From the NCBI GenBank assembly GCA_965644315.1, contig CBFFRQ010000043.1:682001-746000 (forward strand): a stretch of 64,000 nucleotides of DNA, written 5' to 3'. Source of the stretch: Caecitellus pseudoparvulus. Taxonomy: Eukaryota; Bigyra: Bicosoecida. The position numbers and the translations under genes are program-made. Below, in pieces: positions 30,472 to 41,613 of the stretch (its first letter is position 1; every line of letters begins with the position of its first letter). The notes beneath the pieces were generated by a model that was not told where the DNA came from, did not search any database, and saw nothing but the letters and a program-made list of their open reading frames with translations.

Positions 30472-31419
30472 TCAGCCCAGGCGGCCCCCCCTCCGACGTG
30501 GCATCATGCGGCGCATCTGGCGCGAATCTGCCCCGGACGGGTCCTCCAGCATCATGTTGTAGTACTCTGCAGGGGAACTGGGCACGGCCTTTCCCTTCGC
30601 CACACGCTTCTTCAGCCAGCGGCAGGTGGACACGGCTTGCTCGTACGCTGGGAAAGAGGGGTGTGGCGTGGCGAGGTTGGCAGGGGCGTGCAGGCAGTCG
30701 GGGCTGGGCTTGGTACGCACAGGTGAGGAACTTGTTCACGGCCTGCACGTTCATGCCTGCGGCTTCGGCTATTCTCTGCTTTGCTTTGCGGTCGATGAGG
30801 GCTGGGTTTGCGATTTCCTCCTCCTGGGAAGCGAGCGCAGGTGGCGTTGTGGGCCAGGCCACAGCTTGGGCGGCGGCAGCGTTGCGCACTGTGAAGGCCT
30901 CTGCGATGGTGACATCCTTCATCTTCTGCTCGATTTCCTGCTGCTCCTGCTTCGTGCGCAGGTACTTCTGCCAGCCGTCCATGCCCGAGATCTTGGCCGT
31001 GTCCTGAACGTGGAGCAGCGTGCGGAATATGCAGGACTGCTCAGCACACAGAGCTGGCAGACGCGCCACCCCCGCGCACCTTCAGCGAGACGATGTGCGC
31101 TGCCATGTCATACGTCTTCAAAGACAGCATGTACTCCATCTGTGCATTCCACAGCTTGCCTGTGCCACGCGGCAGAGGACACGGCAGGGGTGTGGCGCTG
31201 AGCGGAAGGGCGAGCACGAGACGCCGGCCTCCACGCACTGACTTGCTCCTGCTGCTGCGCTTCCTTGCGGTCCTCGTAGCCCTTCTGGATGCTGTCGAAG
31301 ATGCCCATGTGTCGCACGGCCTGCCACGTGGGCAGAGCAGTGGCGCTGGCAGTGGCACGAGGCAGTGCTCGAGCACAAGCTGGCAGCGCCACTGCTGCGG
31401 CTCGCAGCGCTGCAGCCAT
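30472..31419 (-). CDS. probable mitochondrial protein with an SRP54 M-domain-like C-terminus
   Basis: Four exons, 31239-31419, 31080-31159, 30721-31003 and 30472-30647, give 239 residues. The N-terminus (MAAALRAAAVALPACARALP) is Ala/Arg-rich without acidic residues, like a mitochondrial presequence. The mature part starts near MGIFDSIQKGYEDRKEAQQQ. A middle helical region (NAQMEYMLSLKTYDMAAHIV) is followed by RKAKQRIAEAAGMNVQAVNK, then FLTSYEQAVSTCRWLKK. That matches the helix pattern around which SRP54 M domains bind signal sequences and RNA (RIAxGSGxxVxxVNxLLxxFE). There is no GTPase domain. A role in mitochondrial protein export or ribosome binding is inferred. All splice phases are consistent and restore smooth sequence. 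Confidence 0.65.
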
Positions 31420-31527
31420 GATGATCTACGAAGCGCGTGCGTGTTTGATGGGTGTTGCGTGCTGCTCACTGAACCTGGTTGGGGCGAATTTGCATTGCAC
31501 GCAGAAGTGCCGGCGGCCGCAGGACCC

Positions 31528-32551
31528 TCACAGGTCCTTCTTGGCTGCAGCGTCTGTGGCAGGGGTCTCCTCCTCCTCGTCGGCCGTGGGGCTGACCATG
31601 TCTGAAGCAACTTCGGCGGCAGCGGCAATGGCCTCGCGGCCCTGCTTGGACTTGGCAGCGGCCACGCCGGCGTCACGCACAGCACCGCCAACCTCCTTGC
31701 TGCCCTCCAGAGTGCGCTCGATGGTTTCGTCAATGACGACTTCGTACTTGACGAGGAGAGGGCGGATGATGTTCTTGTACAGGCTCTCGGCGTTGTTGTG
31801 CCCGGGCAGCTGCGCGAGGGAACCAGAGAGGTGAGGCGACGAGAGCACGCGCCAGCGTCCGCCGCTCCTGCACGCACCATGAGCCACACGATGAAGGCCA
31901 GCTTGAGGGCAAAGTAGAAGGGGATGAAGTAGACGATGTACTCGACAAAAGTCTCCAGCACGGTGAAGGAAGAAAACACCACCCAGTATGTCAGCCTGCA
32001 CGGACAGGGCGGAATTTGGGATGACCACAGCAGCCACACAGCACCACTGCCCTGCGCCCAACGCACCACTGGATGTCGTCCTGGTGGTCCTCCTTGGTTT
32101 CCAGGGCCTTGAAGGACTGGTATGCGGGGAAGCCCAGCCCGATGATGTTCCTGCGACAGGCAGCGGGCGGGAGCAACGCCGGTGCGAATGCCTGACCACA
32201 CCCAGAACCTGCCACCAGTGACCCGCCAGCTGCCGTAGCTGCACTCACACGAGGAAGTTGGCGCCGAAGCCAAAGAAGACAAAGGCCAGGATGAAAAGGC
32301 CGCCGCCCAGCACGACGTACGCCCCGCGCAGTCCAGTGGCTTCAGAGAGCTGCTTCACGACTTCTGCACAAGGCGTGGTGGGCGGCCCGCAACGTGACAA
32401 TTCACGTGGCAAGGCTGCAGCTCAGCAAGCGTCTGGCGGGGGGGCACGCAGGGTGCCCTGACGCTGCACATCGACCATGCCACTCACGGAGGTGGCCAGT
32501 CTTCTCCTCCACTGTGTCCAAGGCCTTCACGAGGTTCTCCTGCATGGCCAT
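31528..32551 (-). CDS. REEP5: REEP/DP1/Yop1 (HVA22) ER membrane-shaping protein
   Basis: Five exons, 32488-32551, 32249-32363, 32067-32150, 31878-31995 and 31528-31809, give 220 residues. The TB2/DP1/HVA22 domain is clear after splicing: AYVVLGGGLFILAFVFFGFG, NIIGLGFPAYQSFKAL, DDIQWLTYWVVFSSFTVLET and IPFYFALKLAFIVWLM. Hairpin membrane segments of this type bend ER tubules. The C-terminal ~95 residues are charged, with an amphipathic helix (SLYKNIIRPLLVKYEVVIDE) and a Glu/Ala-rich tail. Family members help maintain ER tubules and traffic. REEP5-like versus REEP1-like cannot be separated safely. The gene is tandem with the SRP54 M-like gene, 108 bp apart. Confidence 0.92.
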
Positions 32552-32715
32552 GGTGAACACTGAGCGTCGACGAGGGGAGCAGCAAGCTCCAGACGTGCCA
32601 AAGGTGGAGAGGGCAATCGACAGTGTGCGACAGACAAGCTGGGCTGGGCACGATTGCGGGGAAGGATAAATTGCCGCCTGCGCCAGTCTGCAGTGCACGC
32701 CCCACCTCTGGTGCC

Positions 32716-34297
32716 TCACCCCTCCTTGCCTTCGGCTGCGGCTGCGGCTGCCTCCTCCAGGCGCTCCTTGCACTTGCAATACCGCCGCCAGCGCTTGGCA
32801 GATTCGCTGGTCGTAGGCTCTGGCGTCAGGAACCCCTTGGCCTCTGACACCGTCGCGGCGTACTGCCCGTCATCCACGCGGATGTGCTGGTGCGCTGCCC
32901 CGACGCCAGAGATGTACATGGCAATGAAAGTGCGTGGGTGGTCCCCGACGCGGCGGAGGAACTCCGTGGCGTGCCCCGTGCCGAATGCATCCACCCACCC
33001 CTTCTCTGGCACCGTGCCTGGGTAGCCCCAGTCAAAGCGGCGGCCGCCTTGGATGCAGGGCTTCCGAGGCCCGGCCACCTCCCCGAACCGCCCACGCCAC
33101 GTGCGCACTCCGACGGCGGCGTCACTCAAGGGCAGCTCACTGCATGCCGTGAGGAAGGCACTGTACTCGTCAAAGGCGTGAGGAGGCAGGGCAGTGCACT
33201 CCTGCAGGATACGGATCACCTCATCCCGCTTGACTTCCACGGCGCCCTGCAGGCCTGCATGCCCCACCCGCTCCGCCGCCTCGCGGCCTTTCTTGCACAG
33301 CAGCGCCAATTGGTTCAGCGCATATCCTCCCAGCATCTCTGCAAGGATCAGGCCGAACCTGACAGGCGTGTCCAGCAGGATGCCAGGGCACCGGGCACCA
33401 CGAGAGCTGGGCAGCGACGCCACGCCCAGCACTCTGGCAGAGCCGTGCAGGAAAGTGGAGGAGTCTTCCAGCAGGCACAAGCTCCTTCGAATGAGCTGTG
33501 CTGCTGCTGGCAGGCGGAAGCCAGGGCTTTCCAGGGCCGCCTTGACCTGCTTCAGTCCTGCGCTGAGGTCACGCAAGCCTGCCCGAGCCAGCGCCTCAGC
33601 TGGCGAGGCATCCGCTTCCTTGCCTTCACCGGCGCCCGCAGCATCCTGCGTTTCCATCGCGTCTATTGCGAGGGCAAGGACGCTGGAGCGCTGTGCCGCC
33701 ACCTGAGCCGCCTCCGCCGCCGTCAATGTGCGAACGTGCAGCGTCAGCGGAGCTGGCTTGGCGCCTCCTTCCAAAGTCAGGATTGCCGTGACCTCATACT
33801 CTTGGTCCGGAACAAGGCCTTCAAAGGTGTGGGCCACCTTGTACATGCCTGCCACCCACATATCCTGGCTGTCCTGTGCGTGTCCCTCGGGGTTGGCCAC
33901 GTGCAGTTGCACGCTGAGCACGTGCTGCAGTCCGCACACCTCCACCGTCACCGACTCTGCATCCACCTGGTCAACGGGCACAAACACCACGCTACTCTCA
34001 TCCAAGCGCCTCTCTGTGCGCTGCTGCACCTTGAGGATGGCTTGGTGCTGCGCGAGTCCAAGATCTGCTCCGGCTTCGGCAGAAGTGCTGGCTGCGCCTC
34101 CAGCCACCCCGCCACTGTCCCCATTGTCCTGCGATGACCCTGCACAGCAATGCAAAGGGGGCGTGTTGTCCTCCTCCGCGCCTTTGAAGGGGAGGCTACT
34201 GGGGTACACCTGCGCTTGGCCTCCAGGACGCACCTGGAGCTGACTCTCCGGCAGCGGTTGCTGCCAGCGGAAATCGAGGCATGCGCGCTTCGCTCAT
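32716..34297 (-). CDS. unidentified protein with a fibronectin-III-like segment
   Basis: Exons 34234-34297 and 32716-34139 (94-nt GTGCGT intron, phase 1) give 495 residues. Without the intron the ATG frame meets a stop within 25 codons, so splicing is required. Residues about 75-150 look like a beta-sandwich repeat (MYKVAHTFEGLVPDQEYEVT then APLTLHVRTL), similar to fibronectin type III. The remainder is mainly helical with no recognised domain. The last ~120 residues contain distinctive aromatic blocks (RRFDWGYPGTVPEKGWVDAF and RTFIAMYISGVGAAHQHIRV). There is no signal peptide or membrane segment, so the protein is probably cytosolic or nuclear. Function is unknown. Its start lies only 55 bp from the stop of the OSCA-like gene. 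Confidence 0.65.
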
Positions 34298-34352
34298 GTT
34301 GTCGTCCCGTGGTGCAGGCGTTGCGGCCAGGCACAAACCATGCATTCGCTTG

Positions 34353-37300
34353 CTATCGCGCACGCATTGCCACCCGGGATCGGAACCGGTTTTTGCCAGG
34401 ACTCGTGAATGACGTCGCGCGCGAGCCGACGTTGCCAGAGCCCATGGAGCGCAGTGAACCCACAGTGCCCCGTGCCATGGTGGAGCGCCCTGCAGGGTCC
34501 TTCAGCCGGCGCTTGAGGTACTTCGGCACGTCTGTGTCGAATCCGAAGCGAGCAAGCATGGCCTTGCTTTCGAAGATGTCGTAGGACACCTGGCCGTGCA
34601 TCTGCACGATCTCCCCCACCTCTGGCTTCTTCACCTTCAAGTCCAGCCCCATGCGGCGGTAGAACTCCTCCGCAATGGCCTTCTGGCGCTCTGCAGCCTG
34701 CTCAGCCTGGTGCGCACGTGCTGCCGCCTCAGTGCCCTCCACCATGCCTGCCACCAGGGAGGAGGAGGGGCGCAGGTGTGGGTCGGGCGGCGGCGGGGAC
34801 ACGGGTCCGCCCGCTGCCGCCCCTGTCCCCCCCCAATCCTCCACGTTCGCCGCAAAGGCAGAGGCAGCGGCAGCCCCGGCCCCAGGCGTGCTGGCAGGCA
34901 TGGGTGTGTGGCCAGTGAGGTCTTCTGGTGGCACGTACATGGAGCCCAGCTCCTGCTGCAGCTGCTCCTCCACCACGGCCGCGATGCCTTCCTCATCCTC
35001 GTGGTCCCGAATGCCGCCGCCAGCAGCCATGGCCAGGAGGTCTTCGTCGTCTTCAATGGCCCACACCTCTTCCTCGTCGTCAGCTGCACTGGATGGCGAC
35101 GTGGGCCCAGACTGGCCCATGGAGCCAGCCCGCTCAGCAGTGTGCTGCACGGCGGTGGCGGCCCCGGGCAGCTTTGCCGTCGTGGACAAGAACACGTGCT
35201 GTGTGAGCAGGAAGTCCTCTGCGAGCATGGGCCGCGCGCCGCCGGCCACTGGCACAGCCACATGGCCTGCACTGGGGGCAGCGCTGGTGCCGTTCAAGCC
35301 TCCTGCCGACACGGCCTGTGGTGAGGTGGGCCCAGGTGAGGCGGCAGGCGCTGAGGGGGCCTTTGCTGCTGTCACGCTCCAAGGATCCACTCGCGTGGCC
35401 ACGTCCCGGGGCACGAGGTGCTGTTTTATGCGGCGCACCAAGAGGCTGGGACGCCGGGGCTTTTCCCCCGACTCAGCAGCGCCACCCTTGGTGCTCGTAC
35501 CCTCGGGGCGGGTCTGAGGGGCTGCCTGTCCGGGGTTTGCGTTGGCACTGTCTCGCGTGCCTGCGGGGGGCTCGTCCCCCTCGCCCTGTCCATGAGACGG
35601 GTCGCCCTCCTCGCCGCCTGACGGAAGTCGGCGGTGTGTAGGGGAGGGCTCGGCATCTTGCCCCACCTCTGAGTCGCTGCCGTCTCCCTTGTCGTCCACA
35701 CTCCTGGCGGTGGGGGACAAGCCTCCGCTGCCACCATCGCTTTGCCCGTCCTCGGCGGCATCTGCGCCGCCGGCTGTGGACGGCGTCGCTGGAGTTTCTT
35801 CCTCCTCCACAGTCTCCTCCTGCGTCACAGCCACGTACTCTGTGTGGTGCTCAATCAGCGGGTCCAGCTCTTTGGCAGGTGCAGAGGCCACCAGGGCGTT
35901 GAACTGCGTCCGCCACTGCGGCCCCGATGCCAGCAGGGCAGACACCAGTGCCTCTTCATGGGCGCCCCACCCCGCCTTCTCTTGGCGCACCAGGAAGACG
36001 CGCTGGCGACGCTCGCGCTCTCGTTCAAGGGCTGCCTGGCGCTGCGCCCGCATTTGCTCGTGGCGCTGGTGCCTGGCTTGCTGCTCTGCGAACTCCGCCT
36101 GCCGCAGCATCTCCCTCATTTGCCCCAGGGCCTGCCGCTCAGCTTCCTGCATGTGGGTCTGCCCCTCCAAGCGCTTCTGCGCTGCCTCGCGCACCATGCG
36201 GTGGTAGTTCTCCATGTGCACGCTGCGCTCCTGGATGGCGCGGGAGCGGCGCCGGACGGCTTCCTGCAGCTTGCCCTGCAGGGAACGCTTGACGGGGCGC
36301 GTTTCCAGGTCCCGCAACACTTCTGTGGGAATGGCGTCGAAGTAGTTTGGCAGGTTCTTGCCAGTGGCCAGCGCGCGCTTGACGCGGTCTGAGCAGCCGA
36401 AGCGCAGGCAGGGGCAGATGGCCAGCACGAGGCGGCGGGCATTCAGCACGAAGACCCGGAACATCAAGAGGTAGAACACAGTCAGGACGAGGAGGAAGAT
36501 GTGGGGGATGGCGTGGGACTCGCCCATCCGGCGCCCGAAGTCCAGGTTGCCACCGTCCAGGAAGGACGCTGCGCGGGTCAGCGTGGCTTCGTTGGCTGAG
36601 GCGATCTCGCCAGAGTTCAGGGAAATGGCAGCGGCGGTGGAGTCGCCCTGCACGGCGTTGGCGGGCGGGAAGATGTCACCGTTGGTGAGCATCCAGAACC
36701 CCACCGCCAGCTTCAGCAGGGCGGCAAAGGGCAGCAGGGATGTGAACTGAGCAGCCAGCTCGGGGCCGTACCGAGGCGGAGTGCGGTACACATACGCGAA
36801 GAGGAACTTGTCAACCCAGAAGGAGACGATGAAAGACACCATGGCCACGGGCAGCAAGATGGGCAGCCCCGTGGAGAAGGTGAGGCACACGAAGATGACG
36901 TTGAAAGCCTGGGCGTACCGCTCATCCAGCAGCATCTTGGGGCCAAGGTAGGTGTTGTTGAGTTGGCGCTGGGTGATGCACTTCGTGCGGTGGTGGTCAC
37001 ACGTGCACGACCTGTCACGGCAGCGATTCACCTTGGTCTTCAGCCACGCCAGCATGGGCGGGCCATGAGGCAAGATGATGTTCAGGCACATGGTGAGGGT
37101 GATGGACACGCCCACCGAAGCGTACCAGTCCTGGGAGAAGTCTGTGAACTCCCCTCGGCGCAGGGGCTCAAAGTCCGTGTCGATGCGGGCGTGGATGAAC
37201 AGGACGATGGCAGCAGTGTTCAGGAACTGCAGCACGAACATCTTGAAGGCGCGGGACAGCAACTCCGACGTCTTGCTCTTGTGCCGCTCGAACTTGACGA

Positions 37301-40056
37301 CGAACTTCAGAATGTACCGCAGCACCAAGTTCACCGTCAAGGTGATGATGGCTGTGCCGTAGGACAGCACCTGCACTTGCAAGTACGTCGAGAACCAGCT
37401 GACACACAGCGTGCGGCTGCCTGAGGGCGTGTCGAAGCGGGTGTTGAACATGACCTCCGGGTCGGTGACGTCCAAGATGGACAAGCAGTGGCACTCCAGC
37501 AACCCCGTGCGCCCCGTGTTCAAGCCAAACTCCTCGAAGAACTCATCCTGCACCACCAGCGTCTTGTTCGAAACGACATCCTCCGGGAAAGTCGCGCAGT
37601 CGGCACTGGTGTACTCTCGGGCGACAGTGCGTTTCGCGTCCTCAGCAAGGAACACAGCCAGTCCTGACAAGGCCAGGACCAGCAGTGTGAACAGCGTCGT
37701 GAGCATCACACGGAAGGTGCGTGTGTTCACGTTCAAGTTGGCCCAGTTGATGTCCGTCGGCTCGTCTGCACGCTGCACCCACACGCGGTGGATGCCGGCG
37801 TACTTGTTAGCACGCTTCTGGCAGCAGTAGTACAAGAGGGTGGAACGGGGGTACGTCTCCAGCGCCCGCAAGCACGCCTCTTCCTCTTCAAATGTAATGT
37901 ACGCGGATACGGCCTGCTCGTTGCCTTTCGTGGACTCCCGCTGGTCCAGCACGCGGTCCATGTGCTCCAGCTCGGACTTGAGCTTGTTCAGACCTGCCTT
38001 CACCTTCTCCATCGTGCGCTCGTCGGCACCCTGTTTGTGCTTCAGCAGCATGGACTGGATGCGTTTGTCCATGCGCTTGAGCACCTTGCCGCGCTTCTCC
38101 AGCAACTCCACCACCTCCGTGTTGGCCATGGCGAAGGAGATGTCCGCAATGGCTGGGTTGGTCAGCTCCCTCTCCACCTTCTTGGCCCGGGACACGACCT
38201 TGCTGAAGTGCAGGCGCAGCTGTTCGTCCAGCTTACCCAAGTTCTGGTGGGGGGGCAGCTTGGGCATGAAGACGGAGTAGTCGGCAGCCGACACATCCCG
38301 GAACGAGCGCACCTCCTGCCGCTCCAGCTCCCCCAGCATGAGGATGGCGAACATGAAGAGGATGACAATGACGGCGTCAAACATCCCCAGGAACACTGCA
38401 ACTTCAGTCTTGCTGAAGGTCTCCGTGAACACGAACACGGACGTGTCGAAGCACTGTGCGATGACGAGCAGCCGGTGCTGGCCTGGCGCTGGAAGCTCGG
38501 GGGACACCAGCTGCACTTTGGAGGAAATGGGGTGGATGAACCGCACGCCCTGCGTCGCAGTGCCGTTCTCCGGGAAGGCTGCCACCTCCTCCACCCTGCC
38601 GTCCGTGTACACGACGGAGTACCCGGTGGGGGTGGGGCTGGAGTCCTCAAAGGCGTCCAGGTCAAACAGGTCCGGGTCGTCCAGGGTGGCGTTGGGCCAC
38701 ACACAGCTGGCGAGGTCCCCAGTGGGGTCCAGAGGGTACGTGCAGTCGCCGTTGGGCAGCACGGCACCTCCATCGGGGCACTCGGTGCCGTACACCTCCG
38801 ACGGCTGCCAGGTGATGTTGCGAGAGCTGGCTGGGATAGAGCACGCTTGTGCACCCAGGCACAGCCCCTCCACGGCGATCTCTGCACCTCGAGCGTGACA
38901 GTGCGAGTTCAGCACCACGGACAGCCAGCCAAAGTCAGGGCGGTTGTCCACAAGCTGGTGTGCACAGCACGACCCCGAGCGGAACTCGTCACCTGTCGGC
39001 GTGGGCACCTGCCGCTTCACCTCCAGGTGGCAGTAGGAGCCTTCGGGCAAGCACTGCGCGCCGTCGATGTTGCCCCCATCGCACTCGCCGCTGTCACGGG
39101 AGGGCTGCTGCGCTGCGGGGCAGGAGCAGGAGCCAGACGGCAGGCCGTAGTACGCTTGGATGTTGCCTACGACGGCACCTGCGGGGCATTGGATCTCCAC
39201 ACTCTCCCCATCCAGAGCCTGGCTGCAGACGTCCAGGCCCTCGCCCAGGTTCCCCATCGTCAGCAGGGACAGGCGGTCCAGGGGCGTGACAACTTCCGCC
39301 TCCAGCTTTCCACCACTGAACATGAGCAACATGTTGGGCACCGCAAGCAATGAGAGGATTCCCATGACGATTATCATGAACTTCAGAAAGCGATAGTATA
39401 AAGTGACGCCGATGCCTGAGGTGGTCGGGGAAGGTGGGGAACCACGGGTTCTCGGTTTAGCACGGCAGCATGCGGAGTGCTTCGCCTGGCGTTTCAGCCG
39501 CGTCTCCTGCCGACTCACCGTATGGAGCGAAGTCTGACTCGCTGGGTCCACACCACCTTTCGCAGCTGCCCCCGTCTGATCCATACATGCCTGTGCAAGG
39601 GGTGGTTCAGGGCTCCGCCGTGCGCGTGCTGCTCTGGCACCATCCGCCCAGCTGCGACGTCGCCTGGCCACCAACGTCGCACCCACCAGTTCTGAGCTCC
39701 CACGGCGAAAACAAGCGATACTCGATGGCTTCGCCCAATTCATTGAGCTTCGTGACCTTTCGAGGGTGGTTGCGGTTCCGAGACTTGTACGCCTGTACAC
39801 AAGCAGCAGGGTGTGGTGCTCTAGCATTCGCTGGCGTTTCACGTACGCGGCTGGGCTTCCAGCGTCGGCGAGCTCAGCCTCTCACCTGCTGCAGGCTCAA
39901 ATGCGGCGGTTGTCCCTTGAGGGACACATCTTTCGAGTACTCTTCCTTGGTCTGCCCCTTCAGACGCTTCGCTGCTGCGGCATCTTGCCCCAGCTTCGGC
40001 AGATGCTCTGGCGACGCGGGTGGCACAGGCGGTGGCGCTACACTTGGAGCTGCCAT
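34353..40056 (-). CDS. large OSCA/TMEM63-like multipass membrane protein with lectin-like loop
   Basis: Exons 39886-40056, 39687-39792, 39519-39590 and 34353-39415 give 1803 residues. About ten hydrophobic helices are visible, the first being LKFMIIVMGILSLLAVPNML. Between helices 1 and 2 lies a Cys-rich loop of ~250 residues with CPAGAVVGNIQAYYGLPSGS and VEGLCLGAQACSIPASSRNI, like galactose/rhamnose-binding (SUEL) lectins. After helix 2 comes a cytosolic RRM-like part (AYITFEEEEACLRALETYP) and DEPTDINWANLNVNTRTFRV. Such a block precedes the pore helices in OSCA/CSC1/TMEM63 mechanosensitive channels. Later helices include STGLPILLPVAMVSFIVSFW. The last ~650 residues are coiled coil and disordered. 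Channel or lipid-scramblase function is inferred. Anoctamin-like relatives are an alternative. Confidence 0.72.
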
Positions 40057-40356
40057 GGCGGCCAGGCGCGCGTGCCGTGCAACACGCGACCTTCTGGCCC
40101 TCACAGGTGAGGGGGTGTCCAGGTCCAGTGAGGAGGGCGTCTGCACGTGATGAATTGCTGCGTGACGTCGAATGCCAGCGTTTCGGAGAGGCACAGTGCG
40201 CCCACCGGCCGGCAGGTGTGCACCTGAAGCTCAAGCCAGCCTGCGGTCAGCCGGCCAACGTGCTCTGCAGGGTACGACCTCAGAGGCGTTTTCCCAAGGC
40301 TTTTCAACGAAGAGGCCGTTCGGCGCCTGGGGTTCGCATGGGTCGCGCTGGCAACC

Positions 40357-41195
40357 TCACTGCTCCCGGGATGTGAGCACGAACAGGCCCATGACGCCCA
40401 GGAGCACAAACTTGAACCAGGGGTAGTCATTGAGCAAAATCGTGACCATGCCCAGATACGGCACGCTCCTGTGGAGGGAGGGGGGGGGTTGTGGCGCCGT
40501 GAATGTGCGAGCTGTGCGGGTCAGCGTGCGGAAACGCACCACCTGGCCCGCCCAACGATTTCGTCCCGCGTCAGCCACCGTTGGCCCCAGGCGTACAAGC
40601 CGCGGTCATCCACCCGGTTGTTGTCCCCCTTGGTCAAGTATTGCACGGTGCCGTCACTCCTGGAGCGGCACAGCACACGCGGGGGGCTGTGTGCAAGGGC
40701 AGGTGAAGTCAACGGGGCACGCTCAACGCACAGCTCATGTGTCTCAAGCACCCTGTGCACGATGGGCACCTCCCTCTCAGAGATGGAGTACACCACCACT
40801 TCTCCCACGTTGATGCGGGTGGGGTGGTTGTCCAGGAACAGCACGTCGCCCCGCTGGAACGCCGGCTCCATGCTCCCACTGTGATGGCGTGCCGGCGGCG
40901 CTGTGCCACGGCGGCGGGGCCTGGCGGGGCGAGGCGCGCGCTCACCTCAACACCACCACGACGGGTGACTCGCTGATAGTGCAAACCATGGCGGTCTTCC
41001 AAATGATCAGGGCTGAGAAGACCACCATGGCCAGGTTCAGCACTTGAAACAGCGCCTGTGAGGCGCACGCCAGGCGCTTGCAAGGGGAGGCGAGACGGCT
41101 CAGCCTGGACCCGTGAAACGTACCTGGTGAGGGTTGCGCACAAGCTCCTTGAGCTGGGTGTATTGCCCCATCACCTCGGCCTTGACGTACTCCAT
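40357..41195 (-). CDS. SEC11: signal peptidase complex catalytic subunit SEC11
   Basis: Five exons, 41124-41195, 40946-41055, 40732-40878, 40543-40659 and 40357-40468, give 185 residues. SEC11 removes signal peptides in the ER lumen. One N-terminal membrane helix ([19 protein letters not shown]) precedes the catalytic motif [17 protein letters not shown], with the active serine at about residue 63. VPIVHRVLE carries the histidine that eukaryotic SPs use in place of lysine. [15 protein letters not shown] contains the conserved aspartates. [17 protein letters not shown] and a final hydrophobic helix ([13 protein letters not shown]) complete the family pattern. All four introns are 67-74 nt, and every junction restores conserved sequence. 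Length is normal for the family. Confidence 0.96.
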
Positions 41196-41613
41196 GGCGG
41201 TCGCAGGAGGCTGTGGGCTGCAAGCCACGTGCGGAAATCGGTCCCTGCCACGCGGCAGTTCGCGAGGCTAAACCCTTGCAAGAGCAGGTCTTGCTCAGCG
41301 ACCGGGAAAAGGGGAAACGCCGTTTTAGCTCCTACCGGGCACACTGAGGCCACAGTTGGGAGTGTGGGCTTTGAAAAGTAGGGTAGGCCGCCCAAGCACG
41401 CGACAAAGCCAGGGACAGGATTGCCGCCCAGCACGGCAAATGCCCTCACTGAAACAAAAACAGAAGCATACTGCACCAAATCCTGTCGATGGTTTCTCCC
41501 ACACTGTCCATTTGCAGTGCCTCTCTTCCTCAGAAACGCAGGTGAAGGCAGGAAAGCGTGTGTGGCTCAAAATCCGCACGTGACGTGTGCTTTGGGACCG
41601 CCTCGCACCCGCC
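41196..41613. promoter_or_regulatory. divergent intergenic region, SEC11 / ankyrin-RCC1 gene
   Basis: A 418-nt stretch between divergent starts, less GC-rich around 41280-41480. No RNA gene, repeat or coding potential is supported; both promoters are expected here. Confidence 0.4.
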
